Source: Fontibacillus phaseoli (lineage in GTDB: Bacteria; Bacillota; Bacilli; Paenibacillales; Paenibacillaceae). From it: a stretch of DNA of 64,000 nucleotides. Position numbers and translations under genes: made by a program. The stretch's first letter is position 1. Each line of letters opens with the position of its first letter. Of this stretch, positions 9,272 to 17,616 are shown piece after piece. The DNA is taken from the NCBI RefSeq assembly GCF_003337355.1, contig NZ_QPJW01000002.1, positions 167,537 to 231,536 on the forward strand, given 5' to 3'. Under the pieces are notes generated by a model. The model saw only the letters and a list, made by a program, of their open reading frames with translations, ran no database searches and was not told where the DNA came from.

Positions 9272-10117
9272 ATGCAAACCGATCCCCGGCTTAAAGCCCT
9301 TTCCGATTTTTTGAAAATCCAGCGTTCCAAGCTGCATCCGACTACTGTCGGATTGCCTGCGGGTTCGCGCCGCCGCACGCCCGGATTGCGGCGCGAGGAA
9401 GTCGCCCAATTGGCCGGCGTAAGCACAACCTGGTACACCTGGCTGGAGCAGGGCCGCGACATCAAAGTCTCCGCTTCCGTGCTGGATGCCATTTCGGGAG
9501 CCCTTCGCCTTAATGGCGACGAGCGAAAATATTTGTTCGATCTGGCGCTCGAGAACGGGTTTCATCCGGAGCTGGCCGACGAGAAAGAAGCCATAATCAG
9601 CCCGTCGCTGCACAAAATTCTTGAGGAATTGAAGTTCTGTCCCACCCTGATTTCCGATCGCCATTGCCATATCGTTGGCTGGAATCCGGCGGCCTCCCAT
9701 GTGTTTCTGAATTTTCAGCAAATTCCGGAGCGTGATCGCAACCTGATCTCCCTATTGTTCAGCAAAAAGGAGCTGCGCAGTCTCGCGGTGAATTGGGCCC
9801 ATTTCGTCAAAGGATTTTTGTCCATCTTCCGGGCGTATTACGGTCAATATGTCGCGGACCCATGGTACTCGGATTTTATTGAGTACATGTCCGCCAATTA
9901 TCCCGACTTTACGGAACTCTGGAATCAAAGCGAGGTAAGCGCCGCTCCGGAAGTCATGATCGAATTCCGTCACGCCAAAGCCGGAAAAATGCTGTTCAAT
10001 CTATCTTCACTGCAGGTACAAGGGGAGGCGGACTTGCGTTTAAGTATTTACACCCCCGCCCCGCAGACGGCCACCGAGATGAAACTAAGAAAATTGCTCG
10101 AAGGACATGAAGAGTAA
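9272..10117 (+). CDS. XRE-family regulator with MmyB-like ligand-binding domain
   Basis: 281 residues from ATG 9272, chosen because GGAGG sits 12 bases upstream; an in-frame TTG at 9254 would put the ribosome site inside the gene. The N-terminal HTH (about 20-80) reads RRTPGLRREEVAQLAGVS, then TWYTWLEQGRD, typical of the MmyB/HTH_3 group. Residues 105-270 match the PAS-like MmyB ligand-binding domain (CHIVGWNPAA, WYSDFIEYMSANYPDF). The family is thought to sense fatty-acyl or small hydrophobic ligands, which fits its divergent pairing with fabF. Ligand and target are inferred. Confidence 0.88.
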   Translation: MQTDPRLKALSDFLKIQRSKLHPTTVGLPAGSRRRTPGLRREEVAQLAGVSTTWYTWLEQGRDIKVSASVLDAISGALRLNGDERKYLFDLALENGFHPELADEKEAIISPSLHKILEELKFCPTLISDRHCHIVGWNPAASHVFLNFQQIPERDRNLISLLFSKKELRSLAVNWAHFVKGFLSIFRAYYGQYVADPWYSDFIEYMSANYPDFTELWNQSEVSAAPEVMIEFRHAKAGKMLFNLSSLQVQGEADLRLSIYTPAPQTATEMKLRKLLEGHEE

Positions 10118-10161
10118 TGCATCTTAATGTCCAGACCAATACCCCTTGTAAAATAAAAAAA

Positions 10162-10187
10162 TGCGGCACCGTATTCCTGGTGCCGCA
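10162..10187. terminator. Bidirectional terminator between convergent genes
   Basis: TGCGGCACC/GGTGCCGCA hairpin with an 8-base loop, T-rich on both sides, placed between the stops of the XRE gene (10117) and the GNAT gene (10196). Confidence 0.85.
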
Positions 10188-10195
10188 CTTTTGAT

Positions 10196-10714
10196 TTATT
10201 TCGCTGTTTCCCGGTACTCCTCCGCCAAGATGCTCATAAGGATAACATCGTGATACTTGCCGTGCTTGAAAATCTTTTGCCGCGCCCTGCCTTCTTCCTT
10301 GAAGCCGCAGCTAAGATAGCAACGATGGGCGCGTTCGTTGAAACCGTAAACCTCCAGCTCAAGCCGGTTTAGGTTCAAAGTTTCGAAAACAAAGCGTTGA
10401 AGCAGTCCGATCGCTTCCCGTCCGTAACCTTGGCCCAGCATTTCTTTACGCCCGATCACAATGCCGAGGGTGGCGGAGCGGTTTCTCCAGTTAAGGCGGT
10501 GAAGGTCGATTTGGCCAATATAGTCCAGGGTGTCCTTCTCCGCGATTATGAAGCCTTGTGTTTCCGTATTCCCTTCGACCATACTTTTCAAAAAGGATTC
10601 CGTATTATGATAGGTTTGCGGAAACATAAAGATTTCGCTTAAATTTCCGACAATGTCCTCATCATTAACCCAACTTCGGATGTGCGGCAAATCCTCCATC
10701 CGGTATTCACGCAA
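10196..10714 (-). CDS. GNAT N-acetyltransferase (RimJ/RimL type), probable frameshift at its start
   Basis: 172 residues from TTG 10714. GNAT core: IIAEKDTLDYIGQIDL, the acetyl-CoA loop MLGQGYGREAIGLL (about 93-106), then LNLNRLELEVYGFNERAHRCYLSCGF. A better start exists at ATG 10743 with AAGGAAGGTG upstream. It encodes MPHITGKRIT, exactly the expected RimJ N-terminus (KRIT-LREYRMEDL), but it is one base out of frame with the rest. Either the gene carries a one-base deletion near 10714 or the sequence has an error there. As written, only the weak TTG start keeps the frame. The substrate is unknown. Confidence 0.8.
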   Translation of the reverse strand: MREYRMEDLPHIRSWVNDEDIVGNLSEIFMFPQTYHNTESFLKSMVEGNTETQGFIIAEKDTLDYIGQIDLHRLNWRNRSATLGIVIGRKEMLGQGYGREAIGLLQRFVFETLNLNRLELEVYGFNERAHRCYLSCGFKEEGRARQKIFKHGKYHDVILMSILAEEYRETAK

Positions 10715-10771
10715 GTGATCCGCTTTCCAGTGATATGCGGCATATTTTCACCTTCCTTGTACAGTACAAAT

Positions 10772-11191
10772 TTATCTTCCGCGATGCCTTTGCTTTGCCT
10801 TCAGCACTTTCCGCTCCCGCTTGAGGGCTTCTTGGCGTTCCCGTTCTTCCCGTCCGGTGCTTGCTTTTTCTTTCTTTCGCTGTTCATACTCCTGTTTCAG
10901 CGCTTTCTGCGCAAACGTCGATATGCCCCTGTTGTCCATCTCACGGGCGGTCAGACGGGCCAGCCGTTTCGGGTTAATCCGGCCTCCGGCCGCTTCCTTC
11001 ATTCCTTTAACGCCCGTAGAACGGGACAGGGCATCCATCACCGGAAGCATATCATGAATTACAAATTGCCAAATTTCCGGATCTTTCGGCTCGCCTCCAA
11101 AAATATGACGGTAAACTTTCAGCTTTCCTTCGGCCATTTCCTCGATGACGCCAACCCAAAACTTTCCTTCATAAAAAACGGTCAACTTCAT
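10772..11191 (-). CDS. yjdF: YjdF family protein (DUF2992)
   Basis: 139 residues from ATG 11191, chosen for the GAGGGGGATTTAC ribosome site. It starts MKLTVFYEGKFWVGVIEE, the diagnostic YjdF/DUF2992 opening, and ends in a very basic, charged tail (KRLARLTAREMDNRG, then many K/R/E). The biochemical function is not established. The gene is typically preceded by the yjdF leader RNA, which is present here. An in-frame extension upstream to 11266 would read through that RNA and is rejected. Confidence 0.88.
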   Translation of the reverse strand: MKLTVFYEGKFWVGVIEEMAEGKLKVYRHIFGGEPKDPEIWQFVIHDMLPVMDALSRSTGVKGMKEAAGGRINPKRLARLTAREMDNRGISTFAQKALKQEYEQRKKEKASTGREERERQEALKRERKVLKAKQRHRGR

Positions 11192-11308
11192 GTAAATCCC
11201 CCTCTTGTTAAGCAGCGGAACGACGGACATCCCGAGGGGGAAGGTTACTGACATGGCCTGGGCCATGCTTCTGGACTACCGACCAGAATGTGTTTTTTCG
11301 TTCCGCAT
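11192..11308 (-). ncRNA. yjdF riboswitch leader with ribosome-site sequestration
   Basis: The minus strand has a closing stem GCGGAACGA (11298-11306) / TCGTTCCGC (11214-11222). It encloses hairpins TTCTGG/CCAGAA and CATGGCC/GGCCATG and a C-rich segment, CCCCCTC. CCCCCTC is fully complementary to GAGGGGG, the ribosome site of yjdF. This is the arrangement expected of a translational yjdF riboswitch, a class reported to respond to azaaromatic compounds. Recognition rests on position plus fold, not on a covariance search. Confidence 0.8.
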
Positions 11309-11341
11309 TCAGTATTTAATAATATAACCGGCCTAAAATTC

Positions 11342-12277
11342 CTATTCTTCCGGGAATAACGGTGTAGACAAGTATCGCTCCCCGGTATCCGGCAACAGAA
11401 CAACGATGTTCTTCCCGACATTCTCCGGCCGCTTGGCCAGTTGAACGGCAACATAGGCAGCGGCTCCGGAAGAAATCCCCACCAATAGGCCTTCGGTTCT
11501 TGCCAACAGGCGCGAAGTACTAAAGGCGTCTTCATCCTTGACAGGGAAAATTTCATCAACGATCGCAGCGTCGAAATTCCGCGGTACAAAGCCGGCGCCG
11601 ATCCCCTGGATTTTGTGGACGCCGCGCTTGCCTCCCGAAAGTACAGGCGATTCATGAGGCTCCACCGCCACGATTTGCACCGAAGGATTTCTCTCCTTCA
11701 GGAATGCGCCCACCCCGGAGATGGTGCCGCCGGTTCCGACCCCGGCCACAAAAATATCCACGTTACCGTCCATGTCCCTCCAAATTTCTTCCGCGGTCGT
11801 GACTTTATGTACAGCCGGATTGGCAGGATTCTCGAACTGCTGGGGAATGAACGAATTCGGCGTCTCTGCAGCCAATTCTTCAGCCTTGCGGATCGCGCCT
11901 CCCATGCCTTCCGCCGCAGGGGTCAGGACGAGCTCGGCGCCCAACGCCACGAGCAACTTCCGCCGTTCGATAGTAAAGCTCTCCGGCAGCGTGATAATGA
12001 GACGGTAGCCCAACGCCGCAGCCGCAAAAGCGAGCCCCACCCCGGTATTTCCGCTGGTTGGCTCAATAATGACCGAACCGGGCTTCAGCAATCCTTTGGA
12101 CTCGGCGTCCTTAATCATGGCAAAGCCGATCCGATCTTTTACGCTGCCCGCAGGATTAAAATATTCCAGCTTGGCTACAAGTTTGGAATGCGCTCCCGTT
12201 GTCCCCGCAAAATTGTTGAGTTCCAGCATCGGTGTATTACCAATAAGATCCGTTAGATTTTTCGCAATATTACCCAA
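11342..12277 (-). CDS. cysK: Cysteine synthase A (O-acetylserine sulfhydrylase)
   Basis: 311 residues from TTG 12277, which follows GAGGGATTG. The longer frame to 12370 adds 31 residues with no family match, and CysK is normally about 308. PLP lysine K47 is in NPAGSVKDR; the TSGNTG substrate loop and GTGGTISG phosphate-binding loop are intact, with the C-terminal SSGAA region. It makes L-cysteine from O-acetylserine and sulfide in the cytosol. No CysE or sulfur-regulator gene is adjacent. Confidence 0.93.
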   Translation of the reverse strand: MGNIAKNLTDLIGNTPMLELNNFAGTTGAHSKLVAKLEYFNPAGSVKDRIGFAMIKDAESKGLLKPGSVIIEPTSGNTGVGLAFAAAALGYRLIITLPESFTIERRKLLVALGAELVLTPAAEGMGGAIRKAEELAAETPNSFIPQQFENPANPAVHKVTTAEEIWRDMDGNVDIFVAGVGTGGTISGVGAFLKERNPSVQIVAVEPHESPVLSGGKRGVHKIQGIGAGFVPRNFDAAIVDEIFPVKDEDAFSTSRLLARTEGLLVGISSGAAAYVAVQLAKRPENVGKNIVVLLPDTGERYLSTPLFPEE

Positions 12278-12417
12278 GACAATCCCTCGCTTTATTGAAT
12301 TCCGACGTTTGGGGTCGGCTACTTCCACTGTATCACCGTCCACACCGCAAGTAAACGAATGTCCGGGCACGGGTGCTACGGCCTAACATAATTCTGGATT
12401 CTTCCACTAATTCCACC

Positions 12418-12981
12418 TCAACCCTCCTTCAATATAAGCAATAATTCCTCGTCCGTCCGGTTTTCACAGGCCAGCAGTTGCCGATAAGGATCGCCTTCCA
12501 GTTGAAGCAGCCGGGCAAAAGCCGGTTCGGTTTTGAGTCCGCTTTGTTTTAACGTAATAATTTCCTGTTTAAAAGGTTCGCCGTACAGCCTAAGCATCCT
12601 CGCTTCCACCATCATATGCCGGTAGCCATTCTGTTGCCGGATTGGCATGGGCTGTCCGAACAATTCCACGGGCCATCCCTCGCAGATAAAATTGGCTTTG
12701 ATCCTCTCAATCCCCTCAACCTGGCGCCGCACAATCTCAAACTCCGGGAAATGTCCGAAGTGGAAGATTACCTGCTCTACAAATAAAGCAAAATCATGCA
12801 CCTCGCAAATGATATCCAAATCGCTCCCGGGCACCTGGATATCGAGGGGAACCGTCCCGACCAGAATCGGATCATAATCCCTTAAAGTCTCAAAAATTGA
12901 ATGCTTCTCCAATAATTCCTGCACTTCGGCCTGCAGCCCGGTTCCGACTACCGGATCATCGCGTTTTACATCCTTCATCAT
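12418..12981 (-). CDS. DUF4269 protein, nucleotidyltransferase-like
   Basis: 187 residues. The segment ILVGTVPLDIQVPGSDLDIICEV carries the GxD(x)D signature seen in nucleotidyltransferase-fold proteins, and the rest matches the DUF4269 pattern (ECEGWPVELFGQP-like strand, ACENRTDEELLLI near the end). The substrate is unknown. It is followed on the same strand by cysK, and a P-loop kinase-like gene lies 21 bases upstream, so it may share a transcript with the latter. Confidence 0.75.
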   Translation of the reverse strand: MMKDVKRDDPVVGTGLQAEVQELLEKHSIFETLRDYDPILVGTVPLDIQVPGSDLDIICEVHDFALFVEQVIFHFGHFPEFEIVRRQVEGIERIKANFICEGWPVELFGQPMPIRQQNGYRHMMVEARMLRLYGEPFKQEIITLKQSGLKTEPAFARLLQLEGDPYRQLLACENRTDEELLLILKEG

Positions 12982-13002
12982 AAGTCTATTATCACCTGCC
13001 GA

Positions 13003-13869
13003 TCATATATCACGGATTTCCTTGGACACTGCAAGCGATTCCAGAATATCTCTTAATTCCGCCTTGCTTTTGACCGGATCATACGCCGTATTGTTTAAAA
13101 TTATTTTGCGGAGCCGTAAAGAGTCGAGCAATTCAAGCGTGAATTCCCTTTTGTATCTCAGTATTTCGACCGTTCCTTCCAATCCCGTCAAGCCGCGGTT
13201 TTTCCCAAATCCCTGCCCGGTATAATACTCGATGAAACCTTCACTCCATTCACGCGGTCTCTGTTCAACCGCATTCCGGAACGTCCGGTCCACGTCCTGT
13301 TGATCGATATAGATCACGACGGGATCGAGCTTGAGAATACTTTCCTCCAACCGTCTGACATACTGCCGAATATCTTGTTTCGGGACATCATATTTGATCA
13401 GGCCTACGGTAAGCGGATTTTGCAAAAAACAACACTCGAAAATATCCGTCGTGTACCGTCCCTCGGCCTCTTTCCCATATTCGCGCCATTTTTCCGCAAG
13501 GACTTCCGCATGTCGTTCAAACGGAAGTTCATAAACATCATGTTGAAACATCTGACTCGCCAAGAAATCGGGAAAATCAGCCCCGTCTTCTTCTCTCAGT
13601 TTGCGATACGGAATGAAGTAGCGGTCCCCGCGTCGAACCGAACTCTTTTCCAATAATGAGGACAAATCCTTTTGTTCCGTCAACAGCTGCCGGAATTCCT
13701 CGGCTTCATAACAAGCCACGCCGTCATAATCCGCGGGATGCTCCAGATTTCCTTCCAAATACAGCCGGGTCTCCTGCCCGAATCCGGTCAATATTTCACG
13801 GGTCCATTGGGCATGCGTCGATTTGCCTGAACCGGGCAGGCCTTCGATCATCACTAATTTGCAAGTCAT
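13003..13869 (-). CDS. P-loop kinase-like NTPase
   Basis: 288 residues. Walker A is EGLPGSGKST (8-17), immediately at the N-terminus as in thymidylate and deoxynucleoside kinases. A mid-region YTTDIFECCFLQNPLT and a Walker-B-like DPVVIYIDQQDV follow. It probably phosphorylates a small nucleotide or sugar-like substrate; the substrate cannot be named. It ends 21 bases before the DUF4269 gene and starts 19 bases after the small membrane protein gene, in a compact same-strand run. Confidence 0.7.
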   Translation of the reverse strand: MTCKLVMIEGLPGSGKSTHAQWTREILTGFGQETRLYLEGNLEHPADYDGVACYEAEEFRQLLTEQKDLSSLLEKSSVRRGDRYFIPYRKLREEDGADFPDFLASQMFQHDVYELPFERHAEVLAEKWREYGKEAEGRYTTDIFECCFLQNPLTVGLIKYDVPKQDIRQYVRRLEESILKLDPVVIYIDQQDVDRTFRNAVEQRPREWSEGFIEYYTGQGFGKNRGLTGLEGTVEILRYKREFTLELLDSLRLRKIILNNTAYDPVKSKAELRDILESLAVSKEIRDI

Positions 13870-13888
13870 GTTGGCAATTCCCTTTCAT

Positions 13889-14230
13889 TCATAAAAAATT
13901 GGCGTACAGGATCATTCCAAGAAAAGGGATCACCCAGATCAATGGAATCAGGTTCCAAAGCACCGCGGCTCTCCATTTCTTCTTGGCAAAAAAGTACCAG
14001 CCGAAACACAGAGCCAGTAAAAGACCGCCGGGATAGGCTTGAATGTAATAATACAAAATATTCAATCCAATGTTATTCTCCGATCCCGGGCTGTCAAACA
14101 TCATGGCGGAGATGCCCAATACGACGAGCCACACTGCCGAGAAAAGCAAATATAAAACCTGTGAAACAATCAGAAAAGCAAGCGTCTTCGGGGAACTGTC
14201 CATCCCCGTTAATCCGGGAAGAATACTCAT
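13889..14230 (-). CDS. Small multi-pass membrane protein
   Basis: 113 residues from ATG 14230, just after the Nudix stop. The longer frame to 14392 overlaps the Nudix gene and lacks sense. Three hydrophobic segments are visible (FLIVSQVLYLLFSAVWLVVLG; YYYIQAYPGGLLLALCFGWYF; AVLWNLIPLIWVIPFLGMILY). No family is recognised. It is probably cotranscribed with the Nudix gene upstream and the kinase downstream. Confidence 0.6.
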   Translation of the reverse strand: MSILPGLTGMDSSPKTLAFLIVSQVLYLLFSAVWLVVLGISAMMFDSPGSENNIGLNILYYYIQAYPGGLLLALCFGWYFFAKKKWRAAVLWNLIPLIWVIPFLGMILYANFL

Positions 14231-14240
14231 TTCCCCGGCT

Positions 14241-14855
14241 CTAATCCAGCCAAGCCTCATGCTGGACATGCCTTGCCTTGAACAGCAACTGAATTTGTTT
14301 GAGCGTATTTCGTTCCGTGGACAGCGGCGGTAATTCATCTTCGCCAAAATATCTCGCCTGAAGGGTTTCCATGCCCGCTTGCAGTTGTCCACCGGTTACT
14401 TCGCAGAGAATAAACATTTTGTAAACATGCCACGCCGCCGGAGGATGATCATGGAATTTCTTGTCCAGCACACCAAGGAGTCTGACCGGACGCACTTCTA
14501 GTCCGGCTTCTTCCTTAACTTCCTTGGCTGCGACTTCTTTAGGCGACAGTCCGACATCGGCCCAGCCGCCCGGCAAGGCCCAGGCACCATCCAACCGTTC
14601 GCGGACGAGCAGTAGTTTGTCCCCCTCAAACACGACGCCGCGGACATCCACCTTCGGTGTTGCATAGCCGGTCTCGGATGCGAACAGTGCCCGCACTTGC
14701 TCCCCCTCCACACCGGTATACTGGCTCATGATTTCCACACTCAGATCCCGAAGCATTTCAAAACGTTCAATATCATAGATGTCTTTGGAATAAGCCAGTC
14801 CGGCTTGACTGATCGACTGAATCTGCTTGGCCCATTCCAGCCATTTTAACTGCAT
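14241..14855 (-). CDS. Nudix hydrolase with Nudix_N domain
   Basis: 204 residues from ATG 14855 (GGGGAGTTGGCA upstream). Residues 1-60 are the helical Nudix_N region that precedes the catalytic domain in YjhB-like ADP-ribose/NDP-sugar pyrophosphatases. The Nudix box is GGWADVGLSPKEVAAKEVKEEAG. The two metal-binding Glu (EE) are present, but the first Glu of the canonical G-x5-E is Leu and the Arg is Lys. Activity is likely but perhaps altered. It is followed within 10 bases by the membrane protein gene. Confidence 0.85.
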   Translation of the reverse strand: MQLKWLEWAKQIQSISQAGLAYSKDIYDIERFEMLRDLSVEIMSQYTGVEGEQVRALFASETGYATPKVDVRGVVFEGDKLLLVRERLDGAWALPGGWADVGLSPKEVAAKEVKEEAGLEVRPVRLLGVLDKKFHDHPPAAWHVYKMFILCEVTGGQLQAGMETLQARYFGEDELPPLSTERNTLKQIQLLFKARHVQHEAWLD

Positions 14856-14938
14856 TGCCAACTCCCCTTTCCGTCGCTCAAGTTAGTCTTTTTCCAGGAA
14901 GCATCCTGCTTGTCGTCAAATGAAAAAGAGTTGTTCCC

Positions 14939-16060
14939 TCAGGCTCTGACATACTGGATGTAATCGGTCACGGGAGGCGTCAATTGCTCCATCCGCAATC
15001 CGGAGGCGATTTGACCGCGATGGTAACTTCCATGAAGCGTAATATGCGTCAAAATATCGATAATTGCCGTCGTGAATGGTATTCCTTTACTGTTCTGATA
15101 AGGGATCCCCTTATATAAATCCTCTTCCTTAATCTTTGAAAAATAGCGAGCGAATCCTCCGGCGTTACCCGCGGCCAAACGCTCGCACTGCTCGAGGCTC
15201 ATGGTCTCGGTCGGCCACAGATTTATCGCCGTTGTCCCCCCGGCTTCGTTCAGCCGGGACAGCCAAATCGCTTCGGCCGCCAAAATATGAGCAAACATTC
15301 GCAGCGTAGCCTGAGGCACCGATTGTTCCATTTGCAACTGGTGAATAATCTCCCGGTTGGCCCAGGCCATGTGATCGAACATCCTAAGCAGATGCTGCTT
15401 CATGGGACCGGCTTCTTGCTGTACTTGTTCCAGCAGCTCCTCCCTGGCGGAAATCAGCCAGGAATGAACAAGTTTCATATGATCCCGCTGGCTATATACA
15501 TGATCCAAATAAACATATACCGCCTCATTGAGACGGCGGCCGTCGACAAGGCGGCGAATCTCGCTCAAATAGGCGTGTTCCCCTGGCAGTTCCCAGGAGA
15601 CTTTATCGGCGATGAACACCACTTTATCAAACAAGGTAGCCTGAGGTCTAAGCGTTGTATGGCATTCGATTGCCTTCAGAATTCCTTCATCGCCGATGTT
15701 AAACAACTGCTCTGCCATAGCCCGTGACAACTTCTGATGCAGGATTCTCGCATACGATAGCTCCTCATCCAGGATTTCAATGCCGGCGTCTTGGGCCACT
15801 TGAATCATCTGAGTAACGGGAATGACATTGCTGATGTCGTGAAGAAGCGCAGCCTGCTCCGCCTTGAGCGGATCGGCACCATAGAGCCGGGCAATGCGCA
15901 CGGCCTGGCTGGTCACCTTCAGCGTATGATCCCATGTCTCGCTGTCCTGGTGAAGTTTGAAGAAAGTGCTAACGTCCTGAAGCAGGCTTCCGGTGAGACT
16001 GAGCCCGGCCGCATACTTTTCCAGCCCGGTTTCGTTCAAATACTTGTCCGTATCTTCCAT
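14939..16060 (-). CDS. HD-domain (YqeK-like) plus DinB fusion protein
   Basis: 373 residues in one frame. The N-terminal half (25-215) has the HD hydrolase pattern: His45 in WDHTLKVT, His74-Asp75 in AALLHDISNVIP, then IECHTTLRP. It is closest to YqeK, the symmetrical Ap4A hydrolase. The C-terminal half (219-373) is a DinB four-helix domain, with MLRMFDHMAWANREI-like start and the metal-ligand segment THITLHGSYHRGQI. YqeK and DinB are normally separate proteins. The fusion suggests a nucleotide-hydrolase domain linked to a thiol-dependent DinB enzyme; the combined role is unknown. Confidence 0.82.
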   Translation of the reverse strand: MEDTDKYLNETGLEKYAAGLSLTGSLLQDVSTFFKLHQDSETWDHTLKVTSQAVRIARLYGADPLKAEQAALLHDISNVIPVTQMIQVAQDAGIEILDEELSYARILHQKLSRAMAEQLFNIGDEGILKAIECHTTLRPQATLFDKVVFIADKVSWELPGEHAYLSEIRRLVDGRRLNEAVYVYLDHVYSQRDHMKLVHSWLISAREELLEQVQQEAGPMKQHLLRMFDHMAWANREIIHQLQMEQSVPQATLRMFAHILAAEAIWLSRLNEAGGTTAINLWPTETMSLEQCERLAAGNAGGFARYFSKIKEEDLYKGIPYQNSKGIPFTTAIIDILTHITLHGSYHRGQIASGLRMEQLTPPVTDYIQYVRA

Positions 16061-16081
16061 AGTATCTCCCCTGTTCCGAAA

Positions 16082-16888
16082 TCAGTTTTTTCTCGCGATA
16101 ATCAACAAATGCTCCGTGGCCTCCCTATATTGAGGAGCCTCACTGGTTTCACTGGCAGCCTGCACAAGATGATCGTAGACCTGACGGTCCTCATGAAAAA
16201 GCCGAGTCAATTCTCCGCTCATTCCCGCCAGGAAGCTCTCCGCACCCGCATAAGATATGATGTCAAAACCACCTTTCCTCACTTCCTCCAACGCGATCCC
16301 AGGAATCGTAAAATAACATTCAGTAAAGCCTTCATTCTCATTCAGTTGTTGCTCCTGCAAATACTTATAAATATTTTCGGCATCCCGGTAAGAATCGCTA
16401 AATTCCGTCACGCCGGCCTTTAAGCAACCCCATGAATTGATAAAAGAAAATATGGCGGTCCCGCCCGGCTTCAAAACTCTTGAGGCATGAGCGATAATTC
16501 CGAGACGATCCTGCGCTTCATGTACATGATATAAAGGCCCCAGAACGAGCACGCCGTCGTAGGCTTCCTTCTCCAGAACATACAAATTTCTCGCATCTTC
16601 ACATATATAGGCTTCTGCTTGCAGTCCAAGCTCAGCGATCCGGCTTTCCGCCAACGCAAGTTCCTGTGATGACAAATCGAAGAGGGTTACCTGGTATCCC
16701 TGCTGGAGCAGTTCGATTGAATATCTTCCCGGCCCGGAGCCGATATCGCAAATATGTCCCGAATCGGGCAAATATCTATCCATTAGCCGTAATGTTGACA
16801 GCCACTCTATCTTGCTATAAGGATTGTTTAGCCGATTCCATTCCTGCTCCGCGTTATTATCGTAATAACTTTTGACGACTTGGCTCAT
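16082..16888 (-). CDS. Class I SAM-dependent methyltransferase
   Basis: 268 residues. Motif I is ICDIGSGPGRYSIELL (45-60), followed by VTLFDLSSQEL (motif post-I acidic loop), DGVLVLGPLYHV, and ASRVLKPGGTAIFSF (motif IV/V). These give a Methyltransf_11/25-type Rossmann fold. Typical substrates are small molecules; none can be named. It starts seven bases after the DJ-1/PfpI gene's stop on the same strand and ends 21 bases before the HD-DinB gene, so the three are probably cotranscribed. Confidence 0.85.
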   Translation of the reverse strand: MSQVVKSYYDNNAEQEWNRLNNPYSKIEWLSTLRLMDRYLPDSGHICDIGSGPGRYSIELLQQGYQVTLFDLSSQELALAESRIAELGLQAEAYICEDARNLYVLEKEAYDGVLVLGPLYHVHEAQDRLGIIAHASRVLKPGGTAIFSFINSWGCLKAGVTEFSDSYRDAENIYKYLQEQQLNENEGFTECYFTIPGIALEEVRKGGFDIISYAGAESFLAGMSGELTRLFHEDRQVYDHLVQAASETSEAPQYREATEHLLIIARKN

Positions 16889-16894
16889 TACTTA

Positions 16895-17491
16895 TCACTC
16901 CCTCAATTCTTGAAATTCGACAATTCCTTCCATGTCATAGGGATAATCGATCTGCATTTTAATCTCCGAGACCGCCCCCTGTCCTGCGAATATTTTCACA
17001 AGGTAGAGCGCAAGATCTATGGATGTGGCAACGCCTCCAGCCGTAATGAGATTCCCGTCTTTTACGATCCGCTTCCGAATAACTTCTTTGCAGTAGGGTT
17101 CCAGCAAATCATACGCACCGGGATGCGTCGTGGCTTTCTTGTCTTTCAACAGTCCCGCAGCCCCCAGCAGTAAGGATCCGGTACAAACAGATACGATATA
17201 ACGGCAAGCTTCGGCCTTACGGAGCCAGGAAATAAAGGACTCATCGAATCTTAGCTGCCTCGTTCCCATCCCGCCTGGAACAAATACGAGATCATACTGC
17301 GATAAATCCGGATTCACGAGGTCTACTTTGATCTTCAGGCCAAGTTCATCCCTGACTTCTTCTTCGGGTCCGCAAAAGTCCCAGGTGACCCCTTTGGATG
17401 ATTCAAACCCGTTAAGCCGATAAATCACATCATAAAAGCCGATCAAGTCCAAAAAAGTAAGGCCGTTAAAAGCAACAAGGGCAATTTTCAA
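16895..17491 (-). CDS. DJ-1/PfpI family protein
   Basis: 198 residues from TTG 17491 (MKIALVAFNG), chosen because GGAGG lies eight bases upstream; the longer start at 17527 would encode that ribosome site. The glutamine-amidotransferase-like fold is shown by LVFVPGGMGTRQL and the nucleophile elbow SVCTGSLLLGAAGLL with its Cys, then ATTHPGAYDLL. Members act as glyoxalases, isonitrile hydratases or sensors. The IdeS/inhA-like pattern suits an isonitrile hydratase-like subgroup, but this is tentative. Confidence 0.82.
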   Translation of the reverse strand: MKIALVAFNGLTFLDLIGFYDVIYRLNGFESSKGVTWDFCGPEEEVRDELGLKIKVDLVNPDLSQYDLVFVPGGMGTRQLRFDESFISWLRKAEACRYIVSVCTGSLLLGAAGLLKDKKATTHPGAYDLLEPYCKEVIRKRIVKDGNLITAGGVATSIDLALYLVKIFAGQGAVSEIKMQIDYPYDMEGIVEFQELRE

Positions 17492-17542
17492 TTCCTTTCC
17501 CTCCTTCAGCGTCATAACGTATTTCATCCCACTTATAAAACA

Positions 17543-17577
17543 ACCCGGCCCGACATACTTTGTCGATTAGGCCGGGT
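17543..17577 (-). terminator. Intrinsic terminator after GNAT gene
   Basis: ACCCGGCCTA-TCGACA hairpin pairs with TGTCG-GGCCGGGT and is followed on the minus strand by TTGTTTTAT, between the GNAT stop (17617) and the DJ-1 gene. Confidence 0.75.
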
Positions 17578-17616
17578 GCATGTTGTCTGATTCTTAGTCA
17601 TATTTCATTGCACAGA

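Noticed and set aside
11192..11266. Extended YjdF start
   Set aside because: These codons lie inside the structured leader RNA; ATG 11191 has the ribosome site.
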